From contig CAKSDF010000090.1 in the NCBI GenBank assembly GCA_934444695.1, positions 1-8,088 on the forward strand: a stretch of 8,088 nucleotides of DNA. Reading direction: 5' to 3'. Both the position numbers and the translations under genes were made by a program. The stretch comes from an uncultured Eubacteriales bacterium. GTDB lineage: Bacteria; Bacillota; Clostridia; Oscillospirales; Acutalibacteraceae. Of this stretch, positions 6,486-8,088 are shown one piece after another (position 1 is the first letter of the stretch; every line of letters starts with the position of its first letter). Below the pieces are notes generated by a model that made no database searches, had not been told where the DNA came from, and worked only from the letters and a program-made list of their open reading frames with translations.

Positions 6486-7865
6486 ATGAAAAGTAGTAAC
6501 ATTTTAACCATTGCGGTGCTTGCGGCGGTATTCATTGTGCTGCTGGGGCTTGGAATGTTTTTCATTCTGCGTGCCCTTAAACACTTCGGCGAAAAAAAAC
6601 CGACCGATTTTAAACCGCTGCTTAGCGTGCAGAAAAAATACGATAAAATACGGCGGGTAACAAGAATCCCCTGCGGCGTTATTTATATTATGTCCTCGGA
6701 CGATAAAAGCGCCCTTTCCCATAAGGGCGGGCACAGTCTTGCATACGCCCATCTTGAGGACACGGTGCTTGCCTCCTTCGACGGGCGGGATGATGCCGTT
6801 TCGAGAATAAAGAACGGCGAGTTTTTAGTGCTTACGAGAATGAGCGAATCCCGTCTTGCGGCGGTTATCGGGCAGATAAATCAGGATGCTCTGATCTTTT
6901 CAAAGACCCACCCGGGCGAGCCTTCGCTGACGCTGAGCTTCGGTGCCTACCTTATCCCCGCCGGAAACATAGATTTCGAGGAAACGGTGTCGAGGGCAAA
7001 GATAGCCTGCGCCGAGGCAAAAAACAGCAAGCGGGATTATGTGGCATGGGATTATAACCTTCAGACCGATTACGAAAACCGCGTGGCCGTTGAAAAGGAT
7101 CTGCGAAGCGGTGTTGAAAACAACAATTTCTTTTTGGAGTTTCAGCCTATAATCGATATTTCCAGCGGCAACATCATCGGAGGCGAGGTGCTTACAAGGC
7201 TCAATGCCAACTCAAAGGTGCTTCTTCCGGCTGATTTTATTGCGGCGGTCAAGGATAAGAATATGGATGCCGAGTTTGACTTCTTTGTGCTGGAAAAGAT
7301 GTGCCAGTGGATATCGGCCCATGAGGATGTGTGCAAACGCATAAGCTACATTTCGGTCAATTTTTCAAGGATAACCCTTTCGCAAGAGGAAACGGGGCAA
7401 AAAATTCTCGAAATGCTTGAAAAATACGGCGTTGCAAAGCCCTTTGTGGCAGTGGAACTACTTGAAAACATCGGAGAAAACAAGTATAATACAGAAAATA
7501 TACAGAAAAATCTGGCACAGCTCAAAAATGCCGGCATAACCATACTGCTGGACGATTTCGGAGACGGGTACAGTTCCTTCGACGATCTTAAAAATTATTC
7601 GGTGGATGCCATTAAGATCAGCAAGGCCATTGTCGAGAATGTTTCCAGTCAGATAGGCCTGAGGGTCTTTAAGAGTATGATCAATGTTGCGAAAAATATG
7701 GGCGTGGTTATTGTTTGCGAGGGTGCAGAAACCCTTGAACAGATAGAAATTTTAAGAGACTGCGGAGTGGTTTTCGTACAAGGATATTATTTCTACCGCC
7801 CGGTCAGTCCCGACCAGTTTGAAAAGGCAATAATAAAAAACAGAACAAGACAAGGAGATAACTGA
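6486..7865 (+). CDS. Membrane-anchored protein with degenerate GGDEF and variant EAL domain
   Basis: This 459-residue protein starts with one transmembrane helix (about 7-29) followed by basic residues, which places the rest in the cytoplasm. Residues about 60-190 are a GGDEF domain that has lost its signature: RIKNGEFLVL at 107-116 replaces GGDEF, so cyclase activity is unlikely. Residues about 200-450 are an EAL domain, the c-di-GMP phosphodiesterase fold. Conserved positions are EVLTR at 234-238, Asn292 in VNFS, Glu324, the metal pair Asp356-Asp357 in DDFGDGYSS, Lys377, Glu412 in CEGAET and Gln432 in VQGYYF. One motif departs: KxD reads KIS, with Ser379 in place of Asp, and the usual Thr of DDFGTGYSS is Asp360. 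It could be a weak phosphodiesterase or a c-di-GMP-binding effector. GGAGAAG at 6472-6478 supports the start one base after the glycosyltransferase stop. The context suggests control of polysaccharide output. Confidence 0.9.
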   Translation: MKSSNILTIAVLAAVFIVLLGLGMFFILRALKHFGEKKPTDFKPLLSVQKKYDKIRRVTRIPCGVIYIMSSDDKSALSHKGGHSLAYAHLEDTVLASFDGRDDAVSRIKNGEFLVLTRMSESRLAAVIGQINQDALIFSKTHPGEPSLTLSFGAYLIPAGNIDFEETVSRAKIACAEAKNSKRDYVAWDYNLQTDYENRVAVEKDLRSGVENNNFFLEFQPIIDISSGNIIGGEVLTRLNANSKVLLPADFIAAVKDKNMDAEFDFFVLEKMCQWISAHEDVCKRISYISVNFSRITLSQEETGQKILEMLEKYGVAKPFVAVELLENIGENKYNTENIQKNLAQLKNAGITILLDDFGDGYSSFDDLKNYSVDAIKISKAIVENVSSQIGLRVFKSMINVAKNMGVVIVCEGAETLEQIEILRDCGVVFVQGYYFYRPVSPDQFEKAIIKNRTRQGDN

Positions 7866-7867
7866 TT

Positions 7868-8088
7868 ATGAAAATAAGCTTATTCGGATATAACCGAAAG
7901 GAGACCGACGATTATTTTGACTACCTCACAAAAACCAATGCCGAGCTTTCACGGCAGATCGAGGAGCTTGAGCAAAAGGTGGCCGGACTGGAAAAATCCC
8001 TTTCGGAATACCGGGACCTCGACGGTGTAAACAAAAAGGAGATAGAGGTGCTCAACGAAAAGCTGACCGGTTATGAGCTGACCGAGGA
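7868..8088 (+). CDS. DivIVA-like coiled-coil protein, 3'-truncated by the window edge
   Basis: An open frame runs from the ATG at 7868 to the last base, giving 73 residues of an incomplete protein. The opening MKISLFGYNRKETDDYFDYL resembles the N-terminal membrane-targeting region of DivIVA-family proteins (F-x-G-Y-x-x-x-E-V-D-x-x-L). After it comes a strongly charged Glu/Lys/Leu-rich heptad pattern (AELSRQIEELEQKVAGLEKSL, split around residues 29-49), continuing to the edge as coiled coil. DivIVA proteins form oligomers at curved membrane, at poles and septa, and recruit partners. The AAGGAG at 7852-7857, 10 nt upstream, and the 2-nt gap after the previous stop place it in the same operon. 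The remaining length and any C-terminal domain are unseen, so another coiled-coil protein with a DivIVA-like start remains possible. Confidence 0.7.
   Translation, partial: MKISLFGYNRKETDDYFDYLTKTNAELSRQIEELEQKVAGLEKSLSEYRDLDGVNKKEIEVLNEKLTGYELTE

Noticed and set aside
1..8088. CRISPR arrays, tRNA or rRNA genes, transposases
   Set aside because: No regularly spaced repeats, cloverleaf-type sequence, rRNA motifs or transposase motifs were seen on either strand.

Overview
The window looks like chromosomal DNA from a Gram-positive anaerobe of the class Clostridia (an Oscillospiraceae/Ruminococcaceae-type gut organism is my best guess). This rests on strong AGGAGG-type ribosome binding sites, moderate GC with many AAA/GAA/TTT codons, a DivIVA-like protein, and the style of the glycosyltransferases. 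The assignment is inference; nothing in the window fixes the genus.

Layout: every gene is on the + strand. Positions 2-523 are the 3' end of a protein with a degenerate GGDEF domain. A 195-nt gap (524-718) follows, with no clear terminator or promoter but two overlapping small palindromes. Positions 719-1996 encode a multi-pass membrane protein of the O-antigen ligase/polymerase (Wzy/WaaL-like) type. A 93-nt gap with two small hairpins (1997-2089) leads into a tightly packed run: a GT4 glycosyltransferase (2090-3319), two closely related GT2 glycosyltransferases (3307-4362 and 4367-5386), a third, more divergent GT2 (5396-6484), a membrane-anchored degenerate GGDEF-EAL protein (6486-7865) and the start of a DivIVA-like coiled-coil protein (7868 to the window end). 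Junctions in this run are -13, +4, +9, +1 and +2 nt, so it reads as one transcription unit with translational coupling.

The genes fit part of a surface or exopolysaccharide locus of the Wzy type. Four cytoplasmic glycosyltransferases would build a lipid-linked repeat unit and the membrane protein would polymerise or ligate it. The priming transferase, flippase and chain-length/kinase genes are not in the window. The polysaccharide genes are bracketed by two proteins of the cyclic-di-GMP family, and neither has an intact GGDEF signature. The downstream one has most EAL catalytic residues but Ser in place of Asp in the KxD motif. The most interesting reading is a polysaccharide operon with a built-in c-di-GMP sensing or hydrolysing module, possibly positioned at pole or septum through the adjacent DivIVA-like protein. 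This is a hypothesis from gene order and motifs, not a demonstrated system.
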